Shown piece by piece: positions 37,601-46,387 of a stretch of 64,000 nucleotides of DNA. The DNA is taken from assembly GCA_030407005.1 (NCBI GenBank), contig JAUDYN010000006.1, positions 1,054,001-1,118,000 of the forward strand. The letters run 5' to 3'. Numbering within the stretch: position 1 is the stretch's first letter; every line of letters begins with the position of its first letter. Both the position numbers and the translations under genes were made by a program. The notes under the pieces are model-generated. The model saw only the letters and a list, made by a program, of their open reading frames with translations. It ran no database searches and was not told where the DNA came from. The stretch comes from Desarmillaria ectypa (lineage: Eukaryota > Basidiomycota > Agaricomycetes > Agaricales > Physalacriaceae).

Positions 37601-38681
37601 AGTTTGGAACAAGAAATTAAATGCTACCTTTTTGGGACTCAGATACATAAGATTGATTAGTGATCAATGTGTGTATATCAGACAGATGGATTCTGGTCCT
37701 ATAATTGTAGCTGTGCATGTAGATGACATGACACTGCTTGCCCCAGATGATGAAACCATGTCTATTATGAAAGAAGAGCTTAAGAAGAAGCTAAATGTTA
37801 CAGACATGGGGGAGATTCAATATATATTGGGCATGAAGATAGACAGGAATTGGGAGAAGGGTACCATTACCTTATCACAGAAGGCATATATTTTGAAGGT
37901 ACTCAAGCGAATGGGCATGAAAGACTGTAAACCAGTCAAAATGCCTATGGACCCGAATGTATGACTAGAGAAAATCCCCGAAGATGATCCCCAGAGTGCT
38001 GACACAGCCACCAGGCAATATTACCATACTGGTGTCAGATCTCTGATATATGCAGCCAATGGATCTCGGCCTGATATTGCACATGCTGTCATGGAATTGA
38101 GCAAATACATACAAAATCCAGCCACTGAGCATGTCACAGCTCTGAAATAAGTTTGCTGTTACTTGAAGGGGACTCTGGATTTTGGTATCACATATGGAGG
38201 GACTACAGATGAACTGATACCCTACTCAGATTCAGACTGGGGAGAAGACAGGACAGATAGAAGATCAACATCTGGTTATGTCTGTACCTATGTAGGGAGA
38301 GCTGTTACTTGAAGTTCAAAGAAACAGCCCACTGTAGCTCTATCCACTATGGAGGCAGAATATATGGCCCTTTTGCAAACAACCCAAGAAGTAATATGGT
38401 TGCAGGCAATTTTAACTGGATTAGGATTGCCACCTGATGGTGCAACCACTATTTTCGTCGACAATCAGTCAGTGATCAAATTTGCTGAGAATGCTATATT
38501 CCATGCGCGATTGAAGCACATAGACATATGGCACCACTTTATTCATGAGCGCATGGCTTCAAATGAAGTCAAAGTTCAGCACTGCATATCAGAGGAGAAC
38601 TTAGCAGATATATTCACTAAAGGGCTACCAAGACCATTATATGAATATCTATCTGCAGGTATTCTAGGAGCTCAGAATTGA
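34632..38681 (+). pseudogene. Copia gag-pol polyprotein, 1350-codon frame with ten stops
   Basis: ATG 34632 to TGA at 38679-38681 is one frame. Gag of the UBN2 type leads to CCHC CYGCGETGHIKANC (about 35265), protease SWIGDSGTT (about 35450), GAG-pre-integrase HxxxxH and CEACIQAKHH (about 35860-35990), integrase core with RIDNGKEY (36245) and QNGVAERVNQ (36345), RT with YAPIVR (37385) and VHVDDM (37714), and RNase H with STMEAEYMA (38345). In-frame stops start at 35187, 35856, 36075, 36180, 36192, 37017, 37179, 37962, 38148 and 38310. No frameshift is present, so the damage is substitution only. Catalytic motifs of each enzyme remain visible. Confidence 0.94.
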
Positions 38682-38688
38682 GGGGGAG

Positions 38689-38899
38689 TGTTGGGATAGC
38701 AATCCCAAGCAAGTACTAGAATGTACTCAAAGGATTGGCTTACTCAGCAGGATCAAGTTTAGACTATGAAAGTGGACATACATAGTATTTTGTAGTAAGT
38801 TCTAGAAGTAATACAAAATATATTTAAGTAGGACACCTCTTGCTCAAAAGGCAAGGATTTTACCATCCTTTCTATGTTCCCCTCACTCTCGTTACAACA
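38689..38899 (+). repeat. Copia 3' LTR
   Basis: 211 bp, TGTTGGGATAGC to GTTACAACA, preceded by the polypurine tract GAGGGGGAG at 38680-38688. Confidence 0.94.
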
Positions 38900-39748
38900 C
38901 AGTTCCCTCTGCTCCTCCTGATCATGGGCTTGAAGCCCTGGAAATATATCCCCTGCAGAGGGGCAGAAAATGCTTCAGTCCTGGTTTATACATATCTGGG
39001 CATTAATGACAGTGACTGGGTCTGGGCCCCGAATGGGGTCTCCTTGGTTGAGTGCCAACCACTCATCCATTTTTGGTCTGGGCTCATCCCAGAGATCTCT
39101 TGCTTCAACATCTCAATGTCAAACTTCTCAAGCAGCGGTCCTGAAGAGACTGAATAGCCTTTGATCAACCTCAGAGAGGTCAGGCCAGATGTAGTCTCCT
39201 CCATTTGGGTTGAAGAGGTCATTGGGAGCACTGGAAGTGGCCAGAGCTGGTGTGTCATGCTCCCCATTGGACTTGTCATTAGAGATCTCAATGATGGGGA
39301 GAGAGAAGGTTGAATTAGTCCCTCCTTGGGGCCAGTTTTTGTGGCCCCAGAGACTGTATGGATGGTTTCAATCCATTACAGGATCATTGGGGTTTTGGGG
39401 TCCATGGTAGGACCCATTGTCAGTGTCAGGGGAGGGGAAACAGGAATGTACATGCCAGTGTTGCTAGTGGAGAGTGAGGGTTGGGGGACAAACAGGAGGG
39501 CTGGGGTATGGGGGCAGGGTGTTGTCACCCTGAGCCTGAATGTCCTGTGCATATTCTTGGGCCATGGTGGGGGTGGGGGTGGGTCGTTCCATCTAGTAGC
39601 AGAGTAGAGCTGCCCATGCATTATGGATGTGGGTGGAGGAGGGCCCAGGAGTTGGGAGCCTCTCATCATTGGTGCTCCCCTCAGAGGAGGAGGCAATTGT
39701 GAAATGGGCCCAGGGACAAACAAGTGGTATCACCTCTCATTGTCCCAA

Positions 39749-39997
39749 TCAGGTGGTGGGTAGCTCCCAGGGAAGCTTATGTTCAGAGTATTGCAGGGGT
39801 TGGGGTGGTAGATTTGGTTGGCAAACCCACCTCTGTTGGAGGAGGATTTGGATTTCTTCCTTGTAGAGTAATATGGCAAGGACTATGAAAAAAGTTAAAA
39901 GAATTGCACCACTGATGGCAATGCCAAGAGATATGGTTCTGGGTTCTTGTCAGTCTTCCTCATTGGGCATGAGGAAGTGCTTCTTTATGGCTAGCAT
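39749..39997 (-). CDS. Small transmembrane leader ORF of G5
   Basis: Best-preserved copy: ATG 39997 (MLAIKKHFLMPNEED), one TGA, then LGIAISGAILLTFFIVLAIL as a single hydrophobic helix, LYKEEIQILLQQRW, and a Pro-rich tail ending at TGA 39749-39751, about 82 codons. It lies between the LTR and gag and overlaps the gag start (39780) in another frame by about 30 bases. No family is recognised. It may be a separate membrane peptide, or the first part of a longer Gag made by frameshifting; the sequence does not decide between these. Confidence 0.55.
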
Positions 39998-40029
39998 TTA
40001 AAGAAGCAGGAAGAATATCTTTCAACTAA

Positions 40030-40445
40030 TGTTATGGCCTGTCTTAGGCATGTGACTTAGGGCATCAGCTGATCTCTTTGGGCTGTTACACATTCAAACA
40101 ATCACCCAGTTAGAGATTTAAGCTTGGTCTTCAGTGTATGTGAGTAAGAGGTATATGGATGTAATTTAGTCAAAAGATAGAGTACAATGGTGAGTTTTAC
40201 TCTACTTATATACTGTAAGTATGGTGTTATATTTAGATGAAATGGTTCAGTCCATGCTGGAATGGTGTCAAAGTCAAATGGTCCAGAAGAATCATGGTCT
40301 AATAGTGAGGGTCTGGGGTGACAGTTGCTGAAAATGAGGGTAGCAGTTGCTGAGTAGGTTGATACAAGTTGGAAACAATGGTTGATTAGATAGATGAGTC
40401 ATGGATATGACTTAGATAAGATAAGATAATGGAAAAATCATAACA
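40030..40445 (-). repeat. G5 5' LTR (type II)
   Basis: 416 bp, plus-strand ends TGTTATGGCC and AATCATAACA. The core promoter is type II (plus strand CTCTACTTATATACTG), in contrast to the type I 3' LTR of the same element. Followed by the ACCCC duplication. Confidence 0.87.
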
Positions 40446-41405
40446 ACCCCTTGCAGAATTCACCCACAATAACTGAATCTATTCAGCTATGGGCAAGAGT
40501 CCCTTCATGGTCCTATATGGATGCAATCCTCAACTCATCCCTGAGTCCATCCAAAAAACCAGCTTTGCAACTCCCACAGTGGTTGACTTCACCAAAACAA
40601 TGGCCAAGATTCATAAAGAAGTACATGATGCCTTGGAAAAGGCAGCAGTACAAATAAAGACGCAATATAACAAATGAAAACAGTCACCATGAGAATACCA
40701 AGTTGGTGATAAGGTTTGGCTCAACACCACCAACCTTCATCTTCCACATCCAAAAAAGAAACTCGGCAACAAGCAAATAGGACCATTCAAAATCATCGAA
40801 AAGTCAGGAATAGCAGCATACAAGTTAAAACTGCTGCCCCATTGGAAGATCCACCCCCAATTTAATGAAACACTGTTAACTCCTTATGTTGCACCCTCAT
40901 TTCCTAATCAACAACAACTGCCACCTTCTCCTCCTGACCTCATTGATGGTCAAGAAGAATACAAAATTGAGGAAGTTTTGGACTCATGTACTAGAAAAGT
41001 GCACTCCAAAAGAGGACAACCATCCAGGGAAGTCACAGACCACCTGGTCAAATAGAAGGGATGGACTAGAGAACATAACTCTTGGGTCTAAGAAAATGAG
41101 ATGACAAATGCCATGGAAGTGATCAAAGAGTACCAGGCTAGCATTAACTGTGCCATATACACTCCCAAAATCATAACCAAAGACAAGACAGTGGTCAAGA
41201 TCCTAGACCACAAATATTTGGAAAATGGTGACATAGCATATCTCGCTGAGTGAAAAGATGAATACACCAAATGGATCATCAATCCAGACAAAGACCTATG
41301 AAAAAAACTGACTGATCAGTACTGGATCAGTCAAATCAAAACACAGTTTGACACCCCTGAAGAAGAGTCTTAGCAGTCAGGATGACTGCTTTAACAAGGG
41401 GGTAA

Positions 41406-41821
41406 TATTATGATTTTTCCATTATCTTATCTTATCTGAGTCATATCCATGACTCATCTATCTAATCAACCATTGTTTCCAACTTGTATCAACCTACTCA
41501 GTGACTGCTACCCTCATTCTCACCAACTGTCACCCCAGACCCTCACTATTGGACTATGATTCTTCTGGACCATTTGACTTTGACACCATTCCAGCATGGA
41601 CTGAACCATTTCATCTAAATATAACACCATACTTACAGTATATAAGTAGAGTAAAACTCACCATTGTACTCTATCTTTTGACTAAATTACATCCATATAC
41701 CTCTTACTCATATACACTGAAGACCAAGCTTAAATCTCTAACTGGGTGATTGTTTGAATGTGTAACAGCCCAAAGAGATCAGCTTACATCCCAAGTCATA
41801 TGCTTAAGCAGGGCCATAACA
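41406..41821 (+). repeat. G4 3' LTR (type II)
   Basis: 416 bp beginning TATTATGATTTTTCC (G-to-A change in the terminal TG) and ending GGGCCATAACA, preceded by the purine tract AACAAGGGGGTAA. Core TATATAAGTAGAG. Confidence 0.87.
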
Positions 41822-42137
41822 AAGAGAGCTACTAATTCAAAGCAGTTTCAGTCAGAATGAGTGCAGTAGCTCAAAACCAAGTCACTCTTTATCCAATTGT
41901 GTCTTACCCACTCTACTAGTGCAAATAGTACTTTGTATAACTCACTAGTAATAAATAAAACATCTTTAAAACAACTTTACTTGATTATTGAAGTCTGCAG
42001 AGTGCTTCTATCATACTCAAAACCACCCAAATTCAATATATTGGTGATTAAGTGCAGAGTAGTAAGAGGTTTAATGTGATTGGTATTTATTGCTATTCCC
42101 TAATTCTTTTGTCACTCACTATTACTGAGCATATCAT
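41822..42137 (+). repeat. LTR-B copy 3, 3' fragment
   Basis: Only the last 316 bp of LTR-B, ending GCATATCA at 42137. Its upstream part is replaced by the G4 3' LTR without any duplication. The right side joins a gag-like sequence on the minus strand. Confidence 0.8.
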
Positions 42138-43040
42138 CACTTTCAGTATCCACTTTCCTAGTAGTGCAATCTCTGTAACCCATATTGCATCTGTCATATC
42201 CACATTTCCTGTTATTACTATTGGCTCCTCTCTTATTCATAAGTTTCTAGATAGCAGCTGGTAATCTTTTTTCTATAGACTCTATTTTAACAGTGGGAGC
42301 AGCTAGTGTGACTACTTGGCCTGGTATTACTTGCAGATTTGCCAGTTCATGTGGAGAATACTCATACAGATTATAAAAGATGAGTGGTGGACCCATAATA
42401 GATGCTTGTTGCAGAGCATCTATCATATCTGCTATGCTCTCTCCTGGTGTCACAGGTGGATGTCTATAAGCTGGACCAAATACTGCTTGCTAATCTTGTG
42501 ATGGTACAGAGAATGAAGGTAGTATTGATTGAGAAGCATATGGGGCATATACTAGAGCAGAATTGATGTATGGGGATCTATATCTTTCTAACACATACTT
42601 AGCAGCTTTCTGGACCTCTTCCACAAGGAAGGATTGTGCTAGATCCTGATTAGGGAATAAAACTGCCAACCACTAGTCAACCAGCATTCTTAATCCTGAG
42701 TGAATAGTGGATATATATGCTCTTGCATACTTATGGGCTAACATGAGCAGGTTGGTTTCTATAGTAAGGTCTAGCCTAATACTCTGAATGTATCTGTCAA
42801 AGTAGCCAAATTTATCTAAAGATGCTATAGGTGAGACTCTTAGCATCCTGGCCACTGCTTCTAGGTGAGCAGGCATATAGCAGCAGATCTTATTGGACTT
42901 TGAGTAGAACTCATATATTTGAGATTTGAAAGCAACCTAATTTGCTGCAACCACATTAGCTAGCATGGCTTCAGATAATTTCTATTATAAGTTTGCTTGA
43001 ATCAGGTCTGCATATAGGATTGCTGCTTAGATAGAATCCC
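42138..43040 (-). pseudogene. Gag-like fragment of an unrecognised retroelement
   Basis: On the minus strand one frame, broken by a few TAG/TGA codons, runs from about 43040 to 42138. It includes an alpha-helical-looking segment (MPAHLEAVARMLRVSP; DKFGYFDRYIQSIRLDL), a middle rich in Tyr/Pro/Ser, an EYSPHELANLQVIPG segment, and near the end a Cys/His-poor box CGYDRCNMGYRDC that looks like an eroded zinc knuckle. That order suggests a retrotransposon Gag, but I cannot assign a family. LTR-B copy 3 abuts the C-terminal end. It does not resemble the Gag of the Gypsy family here. Confidence 0.4.
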
Positions 43041-44100
43041 AGTCCATTGTGCTGCACCACATATATATATGCACCAAATTTTAGCTTCTATCTTGCTCAA
43101 GAAGCAAGCTAGTACTACTCTCCACAGGACTAACAACACTCACATGCTCAATTATAGGAATACAGGACTAGAATCTGCTGAAAATAAAGATTAGGAGGCA
43201 ATGGACTGCCATCTACCATTGATAGCCTGCATTTTCATCAGACTAGGAACTGCTGAGAATGGAGAATAGGCATAACAGACTGCCATCCACCTAGGCAGCC
43301 TGTGCTTCTACCTTAATCTCACCAAAGATAGCAATCCCATATAGTTTCCCTAGGATAAGCTTAAAGATGGTTATTACTGAGCAGATCACTAATTGACAGA
43401 GTTATTGGTATGGATAGGTATAGGGGTAGGAAGCTGGCTTGGTTCTGAGAGTATAAAAGCATGATTAATATAACTAGTAAAGAATAATCAAAATAATCTA
43501 GCTCATAGCACACTAAAGGAATAAATTTCTCATCCAAGCCTTCAGCTCAGCATACTTTAGCAGCCTTGCACTTGGTATTGCTAGCAGACAGTGCAGAAGC
43601 TTGTTGCTATTGTCCAATACCCACTCTCAAAGCTCACATCCTTAACAGGATGCTGAGTCTCACTCTTTTGCCCTTCTCCACTTTCAGAAGCAGATCTGTA
43701 CTATTCTAAAGCACATGGTTTTTGCACCTTCCTGTATACTTACAGTATACAAAAGATCTTGCAACAGCAGACTGAAATTCTCCCACCAGAGAGTTTGCTA
43801 GCCTTACACCATTTGCTATCTGACAGCTTTACATGTCCACATCTTTCACTTGACTTGCTTGAGACAATTAAGCAAAGCATTGTATTCTGAGTCCTGCTCC
43901 TTGAGATAGGATAAGATAGAGCAGATATGCAGTTTGTCTGTGACAAGAAGCGGCCTCCTAGTGCAAAGAAACCAGAGGCCTCAAATTTAGAGGTGTCAAA
44001 TGGAAGTAAAGAATGTTCCAGGATTGATTATTCTAAAGCATCCAGCAGATTCAAAAGTGAAACTCTTCTCCATTATTTTCTGATATTTTGTTAGCTAAAT
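43041..44100. other. Non-coding repeat-derived stretch with a 75-bp direct repeat
   Basis: No gene seen. The DNA is AT-rich and almost free of CpG like the transposon cluster. Two degenerate 75-bp direct repeats occupy 43166-43240 and 43241-43315 (each starts GACTAG and contains GACTGCCATC). Probably untranslated or terminal sequence of the preceding retroelement. CpG-containing genic sequence begins near 44,110. Confidence 0.5.
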
Positions 44101-44256
44101 TTTGATTAATTTCTGGAGAATGCCGCTCAATCTTCATTTAACACAAAGTCACGATAATGAATGTTGCAATAATGTTAGCGACTTGAAGACGTCCAAGGTA
44201 AACATGTCCAAATTGAAAGACTTGACCACCCGGCCCGGACGTCCGACCCAGATCAG

Positions 44257-45035
44257 ATGTCTCAGCTCACTGACCATCTACTTACGCTGCCAACACCCGT
44301 TCCCTATGCAGACGTGCTCAGGCATCCATTTCTGACATCTGCTGCTTCAGGTACCCTCCCCCATGAGCGGCTCGGTTTCTGGCTCTCCCAGGACAGGCTG
44401 TATGCTGCTCATGCTTATCCTCGCTTCATCGGCTCGTTGATCTCAGCCATCCCATACGATGCATCCCATAAAATTGGGTCCCCGGAGGAGCGCTTGAACC
44501 AACGTATACTCGATGTCCTGGTCTTCTCTCTCACTAATGTCGTGAGAGAGGTCAGCTTCTTTGAGGAGACGGCGAAGGAGTGGGACCTCCGAATTGAAGG
44601 CTGGAAAGAGCGGAAGGGCACGAGAGACTATACAGCTGAGATGGCTCGCGTTTCCAGATCGCTTGAAGAGGGTTTAGTGTTTCTATGGGCAATGGAAAAG
44701 GTAGGTAAATACTTACTTTTCCTGGTTCTGCTATACGAACTCGAACGGCTCAGGTTTATTTGGATTCTTGGACCGCTGTCTACACACAAATTTCCAGCTC
44801 TCTTGATGTTACTCCTTCAACACCCACGCGGTCAGCATTATTATCTCTGTCGGCCAACTGGAGTAATACCGAGTTCAGCTCCTTCGTCGATACTTTGGCC
44901 GGTATAGTCAATGATCTAGGAATAACACCTACATCCGGATCGTGGAAGCGAACTGAAGAGGTTTGGGCTAGAGTGGTGGAGCTAGAAGCAGCTTTTTGGC
45001 CTGATAATGGTGAAGAATTTAGTATGCTTTCTTGA
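44257..45035 (+). CDS. TENA/THI-4 family protein (heme-oxygenase-like fold), Cys-less
   Basis: Two exons, 44257-44700 and 44754-45035, separated by a 53-bp phase-0 intron (GTAGGT..CAG), giving 241 residues, the usual size for the family. N-terminal FWLSQDRLYAAHAYPRF matches the TENA/THI-4 motif with the pyrimidine-binding Asp and Tyr; EKVYLDSW spans the splice junction; the C-terminal helix WKRTEEVWARVVELEAAFW supplies the conserved Glu. Family members hydrolyse thiamine or its amino-pyrimidine degradation products for salvage. The protein contains no cysteine at all, so it cannot be a classical TenA with the nucleophilic Cys; it belongs with the Cys-lacking forms, whose reaction is less certain. 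It lies within about 150 bp of the transposon cluster. Confidence 0.85.
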
Positions 45036-45601
45036 AGTTAACACTGCGCGAAAAGAACTGGATGCAAGTCAATAGCATCGTATTTATGACTAGAACTTAT
45101 GATGACTCGTTGATGATGAGTGCTCATTCAGGCAAATAAGGAAAATGAGCGCGCAACATACAATTTCGATGAACGAATCCTCGGTATCAGGATTCGGAGA
45201 TCATAGGATGAGCTTGGAGCCCGCGAGAGAAGTCATTGAGCAGTGAATACCGTCAACGTCTTACAAATTATGACCAGTCGAAAGATGATGAAGCAGTCGT
45301 TCCTCTGGGATGGAAGAATGGGTGAGGTATTATATCAGAAGAAAAAGCTCTGCGCTCACTTTGCAAGTCAGTTGGAGAGGGGAGCTAGCATCTCCAAGGA
45401 CGTGCCGAGGTCTACCTATCAGTTTCAGAGCTCCTAATAACAATATTGCGGTATGTATCGCGCTAAATGTGAGGTAACATCGAGAGAATTTGAGCTTCGA
45501 GTTAAGGGACACTCTTTCGTCGAGGGACATTTTCTCGCTTCATTATTTTTCTTTACGCGTCATATCAAGAAATATGAATGTAATTGTAGACGCATACAGA
45601 A

Positions 45602-46277
45602 CTAGAATGGTAATTTGGCCTTCTTGTTGACCTGCGGTGTATCCAGAGGATTTGGCCGTCTGTTCTTGTGGTACTGCAAAGCGACACATAAAGATTGATG
45701 AAATGAATGAAGAAACAGGACGTACGCTTTTGTACCGCTTGATTCGTTGGTCCATATCTTTCAGCAAAATCTTCTTGTAGTTGTTCCGACGCCTCTTCAC
45801 GCGCTCCCACTTGTGTCCCTTGAACATCCTCTTCTTTCCCGAATACAAGCGTGTACCACTGTCTGCGCCCTTGACCCGCCTCTCGTTGACCTTTCCGGCC
45901 CACTCGACCTGGCTTAACCAACCCTCTCGTAGAGCTTTCTTCTTCTCCTCCAAATTCAGCTTCAAGCTCTTTGCCGGAGCTGCGAGAATCTCCGCTGCCC
46001 GCAATTTTGGACCTGGAGGTAGGAGGTGCAGAGTCTTGGAGGCCTTGGCCTGCTTCACGAGCTCAGCCTGGCGACGTAAGGAATATTTGGGTGGCGCCCA
46101 TCTACCGCTTGTTGGATTGAATCGCGGGAGAAACGGATTAGGGAGTTGGAGAGCCTTCGGATTTGCATCCGCCTTTTCTGGAAGTGGTCCGTATCGCTTT
46201 AAGTGATGCTGGAGGCCTTTTATCTCATGCAGACGAAATCTTTTGACGGCGCTGAGGCCCGCCACCGCCGTCGACAT
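45602..46277 (-). CDS. Mitochondrial large-subunit ribosomal protein mL59 (MRPL25-like)
   Basis: Minus strand, exons 46277-45726 and 45673-45602 with a 52-bp intron (GTACGT..CAG, 45674-45725), 207 residues. NPFLPRFNPTSGRWAPPKYSLRRQAELVK is the family signature region (NPF..N..T..W..PKYSLRRQ), compared with yeast Mrpl25; the second half is strongly basic, as expected for an rRNA-binding protein, and the end KKAKLPF is typical. Start chosen at the second in-frame ATG (46277, MSTAVAG): the ATG at 46364 would lie only about 23 bp from the start of the divergent neighbour. The product acts in the mitochondrial ribosome. Confidence 0.85.
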
Positions 46278-46387
46278 CGAGGCCGAAAAGAGAGATGTTT
46301 TGTTTGGCAACAGCCAGGAGATGAAATAATACGGATTAAGCCGGACTTTTTCTTCGTCGCCCATCTTGACTCCTTACTACCATCATC
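46278..46387. promoter_or_regulatory. 110-bp divergent promoter of mL59 and ALY/REF
   Basis: The whole space between the two divergent start codons. No TATA box is evident. Both genes are housekeeping functions, and shared control is likely from the distance alone. Confidence 0.5.

Larger units (their letters stand above)
34337..38899 (+). mobile_element. Ty1/Copia element, complete, 5-bp duplication CAGTT
   Basis: 4563-bp LTR retrotransposon with 211-bp LTRs (34337-34547, 38689-38899), flanked by CAGTT on both sides (34332-34336 and 38900-38904). The order gag - CCHC - protease - integrase - RT - RNase H in one frame is diagnostic of Ty1/Copia. The two LTRs differ at only a few positions, so the insertion is comparatively young. 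It lies in gag of G5, opposite to that element's orientation. Confidence 0.96.
32762..39780 (-). pseudogene. G5 gag, interrupted by the Copia element
   Basis: Minus-strand gag of G5. The expected start is ATA (39780-39778) followed by SFPGSYPPPDW. The Pro-rich N-terminus (39.0-39.78 kb) is split at 34336/38900 by the Copia element with duplication CAGTT. The coiled-coil-like segment (EKIHQQMKNMLVEKEKH), gag core and CCHC knuckle (CFRCDEKDHLSRDC, complement of about 32870-32912) follow. TAG is at 32762-32764. Few stops interrupt the core half. Confidence 0.85.
29654..40445 (-). mobile_element. Gypsy copy G5 with ACCCC duplication, internally deleted, carrying Copia
   Basis: Minus-strand copy flanked by the perfect 5-bp duplication ACCCC (29649-29653 and 40446-40450) within the G4 integrase. 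It keeps leader ORF, gag, the first part of pol, then RNase H, integrase and chromodomain; protease and RT are deleted. The Copia element 34337-38899 lies in its gag. Its two LTRs belong to different core-promoter types. Confidence 0.93.
25745..41373 (+). pseudogene. G4 pol, split by G5 insertion
   Basis: Pol lies in the -1 frame relative to gag. From about 25771 to 29653 a single frame, with stops but no detectable indel, covers linker, protease (LLDNGCTGS near 26950; Ser to Asn beside the catalytic Asp), RT with the box read as IYLNNILIF near 28010 (both Asp lost), RNase H and integrase with zinc domain (29075-29210) and core. G5 sits after T-W-L-P-L at 29653. The rest (AEFTHNN onward) runs from 40446 with the chromodomain at about 41020-41140 and TAG at 41371-41373. 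Confidence 0.88.
22595..41821 (+). mobile_element. Gypsy copy G4, split by G5
   Basis: Plus-strand copy with type II LTRs at 22595-23010 and 41406-41821. Leader ORF, gag, and pol up to the integrase core occupy 23011-29653. G5 intervenes at 29654-40445, and the rest of integrase, the chromodomain and the 3' LTR follow from 40446. Left flank (CACCA, in the G2 integrase) and right flank (AAGAG, in an LTR-B fragment) do not match, so the two ends no longer sit in one target. Confidence 0.9.

Noticed and set aside
43166..43315. Direct repeats as a CRISPR or satellite array
   Set aside because: Only two degenerate 75-bp units without spacers, in a eukaryotic transposon setting.
45781..46206. Plus-strand frame of 141 codons
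   Set aside because: Complement of the well-supported mL59 coding exon.
46278..46364. Upstream ATG at 46364 as the mL59 start
   Set aside because: It would leave about 23 bp to the divergent ALY/REF start and adds 29 residues not seen in the family; MSTAV at 46277 fits better.
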